Shown here piece after piece: positions 5,768 to 14,761 of a stretch of DNA of 34,623 nucleotides. This DNA is from Chloroflexota bacterium (lineage in GTDB: Bacteria; Chloroflexota; Dehalococcoidia; Lucifugimonadales; UBA2985): positions 14,294 to 48,916 of the forward strand of contig JAPPHY010000010.1 of assembly GCA_028877205.1 (NCBI GenBank). Reading direction: 5' to 3'. A program made the translations under genes and the position numbers. The notes beneath the pieces are model-generated. The model saw nothing but the letters and a program-made list of their open reading frames with translations, did not search any database and was not told the DNA's origin. Numbering within the stretch: the stretch's first letter is position 1; each line of letters starts with the position of its first letter.

Positions 5768-8386
5768 CTACTGCTCGATCACCGTGTTGCCTTCGTCGGT
5801 GCTGACCGGCTCCGAGAACTCGGCGTATGTCAGCGTTGCTGTGGTAACCGTGTCCTTCCTCAGCTCGCCTTCGGCCAAGTCGTTTGCCGTCACCGTAATG
5901 GTGAAGCTGAAGCTATCGCCCGTGGCCAGCGCCTCGCCGTGGTTGTAGGTCACGGTTGCCGCATCTGCGTCGATCGTTGCCTTCGGCTCCGCGTCCGGGT
6001 CAGCGGTGACGCCTTCGGCTAGGACCTCCGCCGCGGAGTCGATGGTGAACTGAGCCGGAATGTCCACTACCACGTTCACATCGGTCATCGGCGACCTACC
6101 CTGGTTGCTCACGGTCACCGTGAAGGTGACATTCTCACCCTCCCTGACCGGGTCGAAGTCGTCGGTGATGGCGATTGTGGCGCCGGGTGCGGGTAGGATG
6201 CTCACTTCCAGCACGGCCTCCAGCACGGATGCCGGCATGGTCTCTGTGCTGACCTGCTCAGCGGCGGTTACACTGGCGGTATTCGTCATTGTGCCCGACT
6301 CGTCGCCTTGCAGCGTGAGGGTAACCTCGGCCTGTGCATCGACTGCCAGGTCGCCGATCTCCCAGGTTACCGTGTTGGTGTCCTCGTCGAACACACCGCC
6401 ATTGCTGGAGCTCACATAGGACATGCCAGTTGCGAATGTGTCGCTTATGGTCACGCCTGTCAGTGGCGCCTCACCGTTGTTGGTGGCGGTCAACGTGTAG
6501 GTCACCTCGTTGCCCACGAAGATCGCCGTGCGTCCGGTCTTCTCGATCGTGATTGCGGGCACCTCTACGGTGGTGGACGTCTCGGTTTCGACCGTCGCTG
6601 CAGCGTTATCGGCTGTGACGGACGCCTCGTTCACCTGGGCGCCTGCCGTGGTCGCCAAAACTGTCAGCGTGAAGGTGGATGACGCTCCGGGGTTCATGTT
6701 GCCGACGCTCCAGGTCACCGTGTCGCCGGCTTCTGAGACCGTCCCTGCCGGATCGCTGCTGACGTACTCAAGGCCCGCAGGCAGAGTGTCAACTACCGTG
6801 GTGTTGTTGGCGACACCGTTGCCGTTGTTGGTGACCGTTATGGTGTACTCGAAGTTTTCGCTCAGCAGAGCCGTTCCACTTTCCGGTCCCTCCTTGGTGA
6901 TTGCGAGCTCAGGCTGAAGGACCGTGGTCATAGCCTGGGCGGTGGCCTCGGCGCCCTCCGTGGAGGTCACCCTCACCTCATTGGTCCAGTCGCCTGCCTG
7001 GTTGGCCTGCAGGACTACTGTAATGTCAATTGTTGCCGGCGGGCTCAGCGCACCCAGCTCAAACGCCAGCTGATTGCCGCTCTGGGTGCCCGCAGGATCG
7101 GAGCTGACCAGGCTCATGCCGGCCGGTATGGTGTCCACCAGCCTTACGCCTGTGCTTGCGCCGGTGCCGGTACCACTCACCCGAATTGCGTAAGTGGCTT
7201 CGCCGCCGATGTCAACCTGGGCAGGTCCGGTCTTGGTCACTTCCAAACCACCGGCCAGGACCTCCGTGGAGCTGGTCTCTTCGTCGCTGAGTCCTTCGGC
7301 CGACTCTGCCCTGTAATTGACTTCGAATTCACCCACTCGCACGCCCTGGGCCGTCAGCTGCACCGAGGCGGTGCCGTCGATCTCAATGGTGCCGAGATCC
7401 CAGGTTACGACCGAGTTGCTCTCCGTGCCGTCCCCTGTGGAGGACACGTAGGCCATGCCGGCGGGCAGTGTTGCTACAAGCTGGGTGCCCGTGGCATCGC
7501 GGTTGCCGGTGTTGGTGACGGTGATGTCAAACGTTACTTCAGCCAGCAGACCGATCTGACCGGAGACGCTGGTGACTTCGACATCCAGAACAGCCTGCTT
7601 CCACTGCTTCCGCATGGTGTGGGAGAACATGGTCTTGCCATCCGGCGTCAACACCTCAATGAACACGCTGTTGTCGCCGATGAACGTGTCTATCTGTTCA
7701 AGCGTAACGGCAGCCTCGCCGGAGGCATTGGTTGTGGTTACGATGTCGTTGCTGTCCTCTGAAGCGTTGGCGAACCGGGCGTTCGGGTCGTCATCAACTA
7801 TGGTCCAGCGGACGGACGTGCCCTGGACAGGTGCGCCGTCCGAAACATTGTTGATGGTTACGCTCATGGGGTGAGGCGTTCCGAAGCGATTCTCTGCATC
7901 GCCCGGGAACACAGGACACCCGTCCACCCAGTGCACAACGCCAAAGTCCTTGTGGGTGTTCCTGTCCTGAATGCCTGGTGCGAAAGCCGTTACGTCGGTG
8001 TCGCCAGGACGTGAGGCTACCAGCGTTGCGGTGGCCTGTCCGTCTGAGTTGGTGTTCACAATTGCGAAGTCGTTCGTCATCTTCATCGGGCTCGTGTTGC
8101 CCGTTACTTCGACGATGTCACCGACCGCATCCGGGAACCGGTTGAGGAAGAATTCGATGCGTCCGTTTGCCGCGGCTGCCTCGCCAGCTGCCAGGTTGGC
8201 GGTAACGTCGTGCTGGTTGAGAATGCACTCCCACGACTCCGAGGGGCTCAGCGACACCATAGTAGGTGTGCTGGTTTGGGAACTTGTGGAGCTTTGGGGG
8301 TCGGCTGCAGTGGCATTGCCAATCAGTCCAACCACCAGGAGAAGTAGCCCCATCGCGGGCAAGGCCAATCGCTTCGCATTGAGCAT
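5768..8386 (-). CDS. Secreted protein with tandem DUF11 (conserved repeat) domains
   Basis: 872 aa. A signal peptide is clear (basic MLNAKR, hydrophobic core LPAMGLLLLVVGLIG, then ATAAD). Residues about 30-265 form an Ig-like part with two cysteines and bacterial Ig-type strands (SVRWTIVDDD, GEAAVTL). From about residue 270 to the end come five tandem DUF11-type beta-sandwich repeats of roughly 105-140 residues. Each has the signature TVTNTGN or TVTNNGN, then LPAGMxYVSS, then VTWxxG. No C-terminal anchor, sortase motif or transmembrane helix follows, so the protein is probably released or held by other wall components. The start is supported by GAGGTG seven bases before ATG. A good promoter lies 60 bases upstream and a strong terminator downstream, so it is a monocistronic, probably well-expressed structural surface gene. 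Confidence 0.9.
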   Translation of the reverse strand: MLNAKRLALPAMGLLLLVVGLIGNATAADPQSSTSSQTSTPTMVSLSPSESWECILNQHDVTANLAAGEAAAANGRIEFFLNRFPDAVGDIVEVTGNTSPMKMTNDFAIVNTNSDGQATATLVASRPGDTDVTAFAPGIQDRNTHKDFGVVHWVDGCPVFPGDAENRFGTPHPMSVTINNVSDGAPVQGTSVRWTIVDDDPNARFANASEDSNDIVTTTNASGEAAVTLEQIDTFIGDNSVFIEVLTPDGKTMFSHTMRKQWKQAVLDVEVTSVSGQIGLLAEVTFDITVTNTGNRDATGTQLVATLPAGMAYVSSTGDGTESNSVVTWDLGTIEIDGTASVQLTAQGVRVGEFEVNYRAESAEGLSDEETSSTEVLAGGLEVTKTGPAQVDIGGEATYAIRVSGTGTGASTGVRLVDTIPAGMSLVSSDPAGTQSGNQLAFELGALSPPATIDITVVLQANQAGDWTNEVRVTSTEGAEATAQAMTTVLQPELAITKEGPESGTALLSENFEYTITVTNNGNGVANNTTVVDTLPAGLEYVSSDPAGTVSEAGDTVTWSVGNMNPGASSTFTLTVLATTAGAQVNEASVTADNAAATVETETSTTVEVPAITIEKTGRTAIFVGNEVTYTLTATNNGEAPLTGVTISDTFATGMSYVSSSNGGVFDEDTNTVTWEIGDLAVDAQAEVTLTLQGDESGTMTNTASVTAAEQVSTETMPASVLEAVLEVSILPAPGATIAITDDFDPVREGENVTFTVTVSNQGRSPMTDVNVVVDIPAQFTIDSAAEVLAEGVTADPDAEPKATIDADAATVTYNHGEALATGDSFSFTITVTANDLAEGELRKDTVTTATLTYAEFSEPVSTDEGNTVIEQ

Positions 8387-8445
8387 TGAAACACCTCGTT
8401 GTCAGCCGCCTCGAATTTTGGGCGCAGACCTAGATAATCTCGCCG

Positions 8446-8474
8446 ATGATAGCATAGTAAGATTCAGGTGTCTA
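8446..8474 (-). promoter_or_regulatory. Promoter of the DUF11 protein gene
   Basis: On the minus strand, TAGACA (8474-8469), a 17-bp spacer and TATCAT (8451-8446) each match the sigma-70 consensus at five of six positions with ideal spacing. The leader would be about 50 bases and contains the GAGGTG ribosome-binding site. This is the best promoter in the window. Confidence 0.65.
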
Positions 8475-8860
8475 TATGGAGAGGGAAAATTCTCACAAAT
8501 AAATTCACGGAACGGGAATGAAGCCCCAGCCCGGGCTTGATCAAGGGAGGGTCCATCCCGAATTCTGGCCAGCCGCTGGCGAGAGCTCTGCGTCTTCCTC
8601 CGTCTCCCGGGCACGCATGGGCAGCGCTGCGTGCCGGCATGGCGCCACCCGGTGCGGTTGAGGCTGCCGGGTCTCTGCCGGGCTCTTGTACCGCACGGTT
8701 CGGTGGAACATAATGGGCTGAAACCACCCGGCGCAGAAACTTCCACCTTCGTTACCGGGTAGTACAGGCAAGAGGTCTGGCTCTGTCCCGTTACTCGGCC
8801 TTGGCCTGAGAGTCCGAGTGGTTCCACCGGTCGCGGGAAGGCGGCTGCGATGGACCGGAG
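8475..8860. other. Divergent intergenic region between the DUF11 and FAD-oxidoreductase genes
   Basis: The 386 bases hold no credible gene. The short open frames across them are arginine/proline-rich and belong to shadow frames. A possible plus-strand promoter lies at 8686-8714. Apart from that and the minus-strand promoter at its edge, I see no repeat or RNA structure that stands out. Confidence 0.5.
8686..8714 (+). promoter_or_regulatory. Candidate promoter of the FAD-oxidoreductase gene
   Basis: TTGTAC (8686-8691), a 17-bp spacer and CATAAT (8709-8714) form a possible sigma-70 site. The -10 box matches five of six, the -35 box only three of six. The resulting leader would be about 140 bases. 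Confidence 0.3.
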
Positions 8861-10243
8861 ATGTCGCAAGCGATGACGAGGACTCAACGAATTGCGATTG
8901 TGGGCGGAGGCGCTGCCGGAATGGGGGCTGCCTGGGCGCTCCACCACAGCCCGGACAGGTTCGACTTCCGCGTCTTCGAGGCTAAGGATCGCCTGGGCGG
9001 CAACGCTGTTACGGTCCACATGCCGCAGGACGGCGGCGGGTCGATTCCATTCGACATTGCCGCGACAGCGCTCATACCATCCGTTTATCAGCACATCTTG
9101 CTCCTGATGGAGCAGTTTGGCATAGAACTCATCCCCACGCGGTTCAGCTATGTCGTCCGGTACGGGGACGGGACCTACGCCCATGACTTCGACTCCGCTC
9201 TTCGCGATGAGCTCAAGGACGAGATAGAGCGGTTCCAGCGACTGCTGCGGTTGCTGAGGAAGGTGGGTGTGCTGACCCGCGCCAAGTCGCGTCTCCTCAA
9301 CGCTCTCAACCCGTTCAACTACGTCTCCATGGGGCCCGTGCTGGACTTTGCAGAGCTGTCCGAGGCGTTCCGATTCAAGATACTCAAGCCCATGTTCATC
9401 AACTTCGTGCTGGCGACCAACGTGTTCGATATGCCTGCTTCGCTCTTTGCCAGATACCTGGAGTTCTTCGATATCGAGGCCGCAACCCCGATGTGGACGT
9501 GGGACCAGGGCACACAGAGCATATACGACCACCTCAGCGCCGGTTTCCGCGACAAGGTCTACCTGAGCCGGCCGGTGCAGAGGGTTCACCGCCATCCCGA
9601 CGGCGTCGTGGTGGAAGACGCCAACGGCGAGCGCGAGGCGTTCGACCAGGTCATCTTCGCCTGCAACGCCAACCAGGCCCTGGCCGTGATGGATGACGCC
9701 GGTCCGCTGGAACGGTACATCCTCTCGTCGGTGCGCTACGACACGGAGCTGCACCGGGAGGCGATCGTCCATTGGGACGCGTCCGTTCTCCCGGAAGACG
9801 AAACCCAGGCGCTGAAGACCAGGAGCAACTACATTCGCCAGTACGGGGCCAAGCCGGACAACTACGAGGTCACCTACATCATGCACAATCAGCAACCCTG
9901 GGCCGGCAGGTCGGACAAGCCCTGCCTCGTCACCTACAACCCGGTCAGCCCCATCGACAGCCGGAAGGTCATCGCCCGTCACCGATTCCAGCACATCGTG
10001 CACGACATACGGCACGTGGTGTGGCTGGTGCCACTGTTCAGGTTCATCCAGGGCAAGCAGCGGACCTGGCACTGCGGCGCTCACACCCTGATCAACAGCC
10101 AGGAGACTTGCCTTGTCAGCGGGCTGATCACGGCGAGACAGCTCGGGGCGGACTACCCCTTCTCCGACGACGAGGCTCGAAGGTGGTTCAACTACTACGG
10201 GAGCGTCATGTATGGCTGGGGGTTCAGGAAGGCGAAAGGATAG
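8861..10243 (+). CDS. FAD-dependent oxidoreductase of the amine-oxidase-like COG2907 type
   Basis: 460 aa. The N-terminal dinucleotide-binding fold is plain: RIAIVGGGAAGMGAAWAL, then a ribose-binding FRVFEAKDRLGGNA, the arrangement of FAD-binding amine-oxidase-like proteins. The C-terminal part includes CGAHTLINSQETCLVSG, where the FAD-closing motif is expected. It resembles predicted NAD/FAD-binding proteins (COG2907) that often accompany fatty-acid cyclopropanation or carotenoid-like chemistry; none of those partners is here, so the substrate is unknown. Two starts are possible. For the ATG at 8861, the GGAG touches the start codon. For the ATG at 8873 (MTRTQRIAIVGGG), the same GGAG is 12 bases away, which is better for translation. 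It ends tail-to-tail with the SulP gene, 19 bases apart. Confidence 0.85.
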   Translation: MSQAMTRTQRIAIVGGGAAGMGAAWALHHSPDRFDFRVFEAKDRLGGNAVTVHMPQDGGGSIPFDIAATALIPSVYQHILLLMEQFGIELIPTRFSYVVRYGDGTYAHDFDSALRDELKDEIERFQRLLRLLRKVGVLTRAKSRLLNALNPFNYVSMGPVLDFAELSEAFRFKILKPMFINFVLATNVFDMPASLFARYLEFFDIEAATPMWTWDQGTQSIYDHLSAGFRDKVYLSRPVQRVHRHPDGVVVEDANGEREAFDQVIFACNANQALAVMDDAGPLERYILSSVRYDTELHREAIVHWDASVLPEDETQALKTRSNYIRQYGAKPDNYEVTYIMHNQQPWAGRSDKPCLVTYNPVSPIDSRKVIARHRFQHIVHDIRHVVWLVPLFRFIQGKQRTWHCGAHTLINSQETCLVSGLITARQLGADYPFSDDEARRWFNYYGSVMYGWGFRKAKG

Positions 10244-10262
10244 CGAGGTCGCGGTCGCCCCT

Positions 10263-11906
10263 CTAGTGGGCCAGCAGGCTAGTGGCGACTTCTCGTGCTT
10301 CCTCCCAGCTTCCCACGATCTGGTTTGATGGAACGCGCCTGAGCACGTTCAGGGCCTGGATATTATGGACCGACGAGCCGCCGAGCCCCATAACGATGCA
10401 GTGGGTGTCGTAGCTCGTTGCGGTCTCGATGAGCTGCTCAACCACCAGGGCCGCGCTGTCGTCCACGTAGACGGTGTCGGTGAAGTCGAGTATGACGACC
10501 TCGTGTTCCCGGATGTCCTCACCGATGGTCTCCAGCAGCTTGCTGGAGGAAGCGACGGTAAAGGCGCCCCTGAGTGCAACAAGTCCCACCCTTGCTGTGA
10601 AATCGTCGATTTCATCCTGGCTCCCTTTGGAGCCGAAGAAGTCTCTGTCCAGAATTGGCACTGAAACCACGCTGTCCAGCTCCAGCAGCTCGAACTGGCG
10701 AGCGTGAGTGACCGCTGCCGCGATCATGCCAACCGCAACGGCCGTTACCAGGTCCAGGAACACGGTGAGCCCTAACGTCAAGAGCATCACCGCCATGTGT
10801 TCACGTTGGACGCGGTGCAACCGGGTGACAAACCTCCAGTCTATGGTATCCAAAGCAACCTTGAACAGGATGCCAGCCAGAAGTGCGTTGGGAATCGCTG
10901 CCACATAATCTCCCAGGGCCAGGACCATAGCAACCAGGATGACCACGGCAACCACTCCCGAAACGAAGGTCCTGCCCCCGGCGCGGAAGTTTGCAACCGT
11001 GCTTGGCGTTGCACCTGCTCCGGGCAGACCTTGAATGAACCCTGTAAACACTGCGCCCATTCCCTGGGCCAGGAGCTCCTTGCTGGGCTCGTGACGCGTG
11101 CGCGTCATGGAGTCCGCTACAAGTCCAGTCAGCAGCGTGTCCGCCGAGCCGACGAGGGCTATGACAAGCGCCGGCTCTATGGAACTCACCAGTACGTTGA
11201 ACGAAATGTCCGGCATCTTGAAGGAGGGAAAAGCCGTCGGCACGGCTCCGATGGTTGGCGCGTTGGTGAGCCACATCAGGCTCACCACAGTCCCGGCTCC
11301 CAGCGCAACCAGTGAGGACGGGAGATACCTGTCGAGCTTCCTGGGCCACAGGATGGCTACGGCCAGCGTGATGCCCGCCACCCCCACGGCGTTGGCCTCA
11401 AAGTGCTCGATGATGCTCGGGAAGTTACGAATCGCCCCGATGGGTCCTCCGGTCGCAACCGGAGCACCCAGGAATGGCAGGGTCTGCACCAGTATGATTA
11501 TTATTCCCACCCCGGTCATGAACCCCGAGATTACGGAGTAAGGGGTGTATGTCACGTAGCGTCCGAGTCGCAGCAGGCCGAACACCATCTGGATAAGCCC
11601 GGCCATGATCACGATTGTGAAGGCCTCGGCGATGTTGTCGGCGTGGGCGGCTACGATGACGGCCATGGCTACGGTCATCGAGCCGGTGGGTCCCGAAATC
11701 AAGGCCCTCGTGCCGCCGAACACGGCTGCGAAGAACCCAACGGAAATTGCCCCGTAAACCCCGGCGGCCGGCCCCAGCCCGGCCGCTACGCCGAACGCCA
11801 GGGCCACAGGCAGGCCTACCACTGCCGCCGTGATGCCACCGAGGATGTCTCCCAGCAGGCTCCTGGCCTCGAAGTTCGGGTAGAGAGTCGAGATACGGTT
11901 CAGCAT
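10263..11906 (-). CDS. SulP-family inorganic anion transporter with STAS domain (copy 1)
   Basis: 547 aa from the ATG at 11906. Residues 1-420 are the SulP (SLC26) membrane domain, with GDILGGITAAVVGLPVALAFG, GGTRALISGPTGSMTVAMAV and a second half ending in FLDLVTAVAVGMIAAAV. Residues about 440-545 are a cytoplasmic STAS domain carrying VILDFTDTVYVDDSAALVV, whose Asp-Ser matches the phosphorylated serine region of SpoIIAA. Family members carry sulfate, bicarbonate or similar anions; which one cannot be read here. An open frame extends to a TTG at 11942, but that start has no ribosome-binding site, while the ATG at 11906 follows AGGA by five bases. A close paralogue lies at 21621-23249. The gene is shut off from the IS element by about 300 bases. 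Confidence 0.93.
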   Translation of the reverse strand: MLNRISTLYPNFEARSLLGDILGGITAAVVGLPVALAFGVAAGLGPAAGVYGAISVGFFAAVFGGTRALISGPTGSMTVAMAVIVAAHADNIAEAFTIVIMAGLIQMVFGLLRLGRYVTYTPYSVISGFMTGVGIIIILVQTLPFLGAPVATGGPIGAIRNFPSIIEHFEANAVGVAGITLAVAILWPRKLDRYLPSSLVALGAGTVVSLMWLTNAPTIGAVPTAFPSFKMPDISFNVLVSSIEPALVIALVGSADTLLTGLVADSMTRTRHEPSKELLAQGMGAVFTGFIQGLPGAGATPSTVANFRAGGRTFVSGVVAVVILVAMVLALGDYVAAIPNALLAGILFKVALDTIDWRFVTRLHRVQREHMAVMLLTLGLTVFLDLVTAVAVGMIAAAVTHARQFELLELDSVVSVPILDRDFFGSKGSQDEIDDFTARVGLVALRGAFTVASSSKLLETIGEDIREHEVVILDFTDTVYVDDSAALVVEQLIETATSYDTHCIVMGLGGSSVHNIQALNVLRRVPSNQIVGSWEEAREVATSLLAH

Positions 11907-12032
11907 TACCTTCCTGTCGATGAGTCGGGCGCTCCGACTCAAACGGGAGGTATAGGCGAATGACCCATACCCTCAGATCTTCAGTTACTAGGTACGGCGC
12001 AATGTACGTTGTAGCTTCGGACGGGTAAGCCT

Positions 12033-12211
12033 TTAGACCGTTTCGTCCGGTGCTTCGCCGGTGCGGCGATGGCGCTCCAACTCTGCCTTGAGAGCCGCAT
12101 CCAGGTTGGCAGAGCCGAAGCTTATCATATATATATCACAGCTTCGCTTGCCTGCGGCAAGTATCGTGCGTCGATTTTGAGGCACTTTGCGGGGCAAAAG
12201 TTTGTCTTGAC
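12033..12211 (-). pseudogene. Possible C-terminal gene remnant truncated by the IS element
   Basis: A minus-strand frame ending in TAA at 12033 reads NRRTILAAGKRSCDIYM, then SANLDAALKAELERHRRTGE and a short acidic end. It is a plausible protein tail with an amphipathic helix. Read upstream it runs into the left inverted repeat of the IS at 12212, and the ATG giving 74 codons lies inside the element. It may be the severed end of a gene. No matching front part is visible beyond the right end of the IS, where the SDR gene starts within 35 bases. The region is AT-richer than its neighbours. I do not recognise the protein. Confidence 0.25.
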
Positions 12212-12227
12212 CCCGCATTTCCCATAT
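12212..12227 (+). repeat. Left terminal inverted repeat of the IS1380-family element
   Basis: CCCGCATTTCCCATAT pairs with the right-end sequence at 13944-13959. The inner 11 bases (ATTTCCCATAT) match perfectly and three of the outer five match. Confidence 0.75.
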
Positions 12228-12369
12228 CAACTCCGCACGGTGCGTCGTAATCAGCAAGAGAACTACCTAAAGTAGCCATATATCAGAGGCCAATGGTTAT
12301 CCAGAGTGCTAGACTGGTCATAATCGACAACTGTCCTTCTCGATTTCGTATCCACTCTGGAGGCACCCA

Positions 12370-13701
12370 ATGGGAGAAAGCACCAACGCCCTCGCCACGC
12401 TCCGTTTCGACCGCCGTATACGACTGGAGTTCCACGGCGCCACTATTAGCTCGGACGCTAGACTGTTGGCCTGTCGTGACTTGGACGATGCGATGGGACT
12501 GACGGAGATGGTGAGTGAGCATTTGCAGGAGAGTCGGGGCGGCCGAAACGTGCAGCACCGACTGGTGGGCCTTCTCAGACAGTCGGTGTACAGTCGTCTA
12601 GCGGGCTACGAGGATACCAACGACGCTGTACGGCTGTCGGACGATCCGACGATGCGGGTGATCGTCGGGGACCGAGGGGTAGACAGACCGGCGGCGAGCG
12701 CTAGCGCCATGAGCCGGTTCGAGACCGGGGTACTCACACAAGACGCCAACGAGGACGGTTTGGATCGACTGAACGCTGCGTGGGAGTACCGCGCAATGAC
12801 GCACACGGCTCACCGGCGGGTGATCTTGGACATGGACAGTTCGGAGAGTCCGGTGCATGGAGAACAGGAGGGAGGGTCGTACAACGGTCACTTTGAGAGC
12901 ACGTGCTATCACCCTCTGTTCGTGTTCAACCAGTTCGGTGACTGCGAGGGCGCGATGCTGCGTGCGGGGAAGGTGCATAGCGCGCACAGGTGGCGCGATG
13001 TGTTGGATCCGATCCTGTCGCGCTACGAGAGGACGGGAGTGCGCCGGTACTTTCGGGCCGATGCCGCTTTCGCCAAGCCGGACATCTATGAGTACCTGGA
13101 GGAACGGCGAGTCTTCTACGCAATACGTCTTCCGAGCAACGAAGTGCTGCAATGGGAGATCGCACCCCTGCTGATACGACCTGTGGGGAGGCCGCCGAAG
13201 CGACCAGTGATCCTGTACGACGACTTTTGGTATCGTGCCGGGAGTTGGGACCGTGCGCGGCGAGTGGTGGCGAAGGTGGAGTGGCACCAGGGAGAGTTGT
13301 TCCCTCGGGTGGGCTTCATCGTCACGAACATGACGGCTGGCCCCGAAGGAGTGGTGCGATTCTACAATGGACGCGGGACAGCCGAGCAGTGGATCAAGGA
13401 GGGGGAGTACGCGTTGAAGTGGACTCGGCTGTCGTGCCATCGGTTCGTTGCCAACCGGGTGCGTCTGTCGCTGTTCGTCCTGGCGTATAATCTTGGGAGC
13501 TTCCTTCGCCGGCTGTGTCTGCCTAAGGCGGTGAGGCACTGGTCGCTGAGGAGCGTGCAAGTCAAGCTGATCAAGATGGGAGGCCGTCTGGTACGGCACG
13601 CACGGCGGTTGATCTTTCAGTTGTGCGAGGTGTCGGTATCTGTGAGGTTGTTCCAAAGCGTGCTGGAACGTATCGGGCGATTATCGCCAGCGCCAAGCTG
13701 A
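12370..13701 (+). CDS. IS1380-family transposase
   Basis: 443 aa, full length for the family, with no frameshift or internal stop. The DDE transposase core is recognisable. The first aspartate lies in VILDMDSSESPVHGEQEG, followed by the family's tract SYNGHFESTCYHPLFVF. The second aspartate is in YFRADAAFAKPDIYEYLE, and the glutamate in NGRGTAEQWIKEGEYALKW. The N-terminal region NALATLRFDRRIRLEF and the LAGYEDTNDAVRL segment also fit. GGAGG lies six bases before the ATG. The enzyme would cut and reinsert its own element at the inverted repeats. Base composition is lower in GC than the flanking genes, consistent with recent arrival. Confidence 0.93.
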   Translation: MGESTNALATLRFDRRIRLEFHGATISSDARLLACRDLDDAMGLTEMVSEHLQESRGGRNVQHRLVGLLRQSVYSRLAGYEDTNDAVRLSDDPTMRVIVGDRGVDRPAASASAMSRFETGVLTQDANEDGLDRLNAAWEYRAMTHTAHRRVILDMDSSESPVHGEQEGGSYNGHFESTCYHPLFVFNQFGDCEGAMLRAGKVHSAHRWRDVLDPILSRYERTGVRRYFRADAAFAKPDIYEYLEERRVFYAIRLPSNEVLQWEIAPLLIRPVGRPPKRPVILYDDFWYRAGSWDRARRVVAKVEWHQGELFPRVGFIVTNMTAGPEGVVRFYNGRGTAEQWIKEGEYALKWTRLSCHRFVANRVRLSLFVLAYNLGSFLRRLCLPKAVRHWSLRSVQVKLIKMGGRLVRHARRLIFQLCEVSVSVRLFQSVLERIGRLSPAPS

Positions 13702-13943
13702 GGGAGGCTACTAAACGATCAGGATCTCGCCAAAAGGGAGGGTGCTCCAGGGAGTCGGCTTGTCTTCCCTGCGCATTTACCCCATTGACGAGGGGCCCGA
13801 AGACGACAAAGACGGACAAGAAGCATAGTTCACGGCAAGTATCGTATCCCTCATCGGATAGACCGGAGATTGACATACCTTGCAGGACCTGACTACGATG
13901 CCACCATCTCTTTTGGGTTGTCCTTTGAGCCTGATGACTCCCA

Positions 13944-13959
13944 ATATGGGAAATTCCGG
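13944..13959 (-). repeat. Right terminal inverted repeat of the IS1380-family element
   Basis: ATATGGGAAATTCCGG is the near-perfect inverse of the left repeat at 12212-12227. The following SDR gene begins 34 bases beyond it. Confidence 0.75.
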
Positions 13960-13993
13960 ATAAGATATCGGCGTTCGAGGAGTGGGTGGGTCA

Positions 13994-14761
13994 ATGGGTA
14001 ACGAAATCTTCGATCTGAGCGGCAGGGTCGCCATCGTGACGGGCGGCAACGGCGGGATCGGGCTAGGCATCGCCGAGGGCCTGGCCGCCGCGGGCGCGAA
14101 CGTGGCGATCGTGGGCCGGGACGAGACGAAGACGGCCGCGGCCGTCGAGCGTCTGCGAGGACACGGCGTCGAGGCGCTGGGACTTGCTGCCGATGTCAGC
14201 GACGCGGCGGCCGTCGACGAGGTCGTGTCTTCGACCGCGGAGAGGCTGGGCCGCATCGACATCCTCGTCAACAACGCAGGAATCGCCAGGCGCGGGCTGC
14301 TCCAGGACTACGCGGAGGAGGACTGGGACAGCGTCGTGGACATCAACCTGAAGGGCATGTTCCTATTCTCGCGGGCCGTCCACCCGCACATGGTCAGGGC
14401 TGGCGGGGGGAAGGTCATCAATATCGGGTCTATGGCCTCGATCTTCGGCCTCGACTGGGCGCCGGCGTACGGCGCCAGCAAAGGTGGGGCGGTGCAGCTC
14501 GCCAAGAACATGGCCGTCGCGTGGGCGAAGGACAACATCCAGGCCAACGCGGTCCTGCCAGGATGGATCGAGACGGACATGACGGCGCCGCTCCCGGAGA
14601 TCGCCCCCGAGCGCTACGCGCTGATCAACTCGCGGATACCTCAGCGGCGATGGGGCGTGCCGGCCGACTTCGCCGGGATCGCCGTCTTCCTGGCCAGCAG
14701 CGCGTCCGACTACGTCACCGGGGCCGTAATCACGGTCGACGGTGGCTTCTCGTCCTTCTGA
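13994..14761 (+). CDS. Short-chain dehydrogenase/reductase (SDR), KduD/gluconate-5-dehydrogenase-like
   Basis: 255 aa, classical SDR length. It has the cofactor motif TGGNGGIG after VAIV, the structural NNAG in ILVNNAGIA, the catalytic Ser in NIGSMAS, Tyr and Lys in YGASK, and the late PGWIETDM and VDGGFSSF segments. Such enzymes oxidise or reduce sugar-acid or ketone hydroxyls with NAD(P). The similarity is closest to 2-deoxy-gluconate or gluconate dehydrogenases, but substrate is not provable from motifs. The frame is open from a GTG at 13982, but ATG at 13994 is preferred, with GAGGAG 11 bases and GGTGG four bases upstream. The IS right end sits just upstream, so its native promoter has been displaced and expression may depend on the element. 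Confidence 0.9.
   Translation: MGNEIFDLSGRVAIVTGGNGGIGLGIAEGLAAAGANVAIVGRDETKTAAAVERLRGHGVEALGLAADVSDAAAVDEVVSSTAERLGRIDILVNNAGIARRGLLQDYAEEDWDSVVDINLKGMFLFSRAVHPHMVRAGGGKVINIGSMASIFGLDWAPAYGASKGGAVQLAKNMAVAWAKDNIQANAVLPGWIETDMTAPLPEIAPERYALINSRIPQRRWGVPADFAGIAVFLASSASDYVTGAVITVDGGFSSF

Larger units (their letters stand above)
12212..13959 (+). mobile_element. IS1380-family insertion sequence, apparently complete
   Basis: The element is 1748 bp, bounded by 16-bp imperfect terminal inverted repeats (CCCGCATTTCCCATAT on the left, its near-complement ending in TTCCGG on the right, 14 of 16 matching). It contains one intact transposase gene with 142 bases of left and 258 bases of right non-coding sequence. 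Length and single DDE gene fit the IS1380 family. No target-site duplication was found directly outside the repeats (TTGAC on the left, ATAAG on the right). This could mean the true ends are slightly different, or that flanks were rearranged. The right end lies 34 bases before the SDR start codon. Confidence 0.8.

Noticed and set aside
8402-10084. 560-codon open frame on the minus strand
   Set aside because: It lies opposite the FAD-oxidoreductase gene, whose motifs are clear. Its translation is rich in His, Val and Arg with no domain, as expected for an antisense shadow in GC-rich DNA.
12598-13656. 352-codon minus-strand frame over the transposase
   Set aside because: The plus-strand transposase has all its DDE motifs. 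The minus frame is rich in His, Arg and Pro with no known domain.
12207-13964. Target-site duplication of the IS1380-family element
   Set aside because: The bases outside the inverted repeats (TTGAC and ATAAG) do not match, so no duplication can be claimed.
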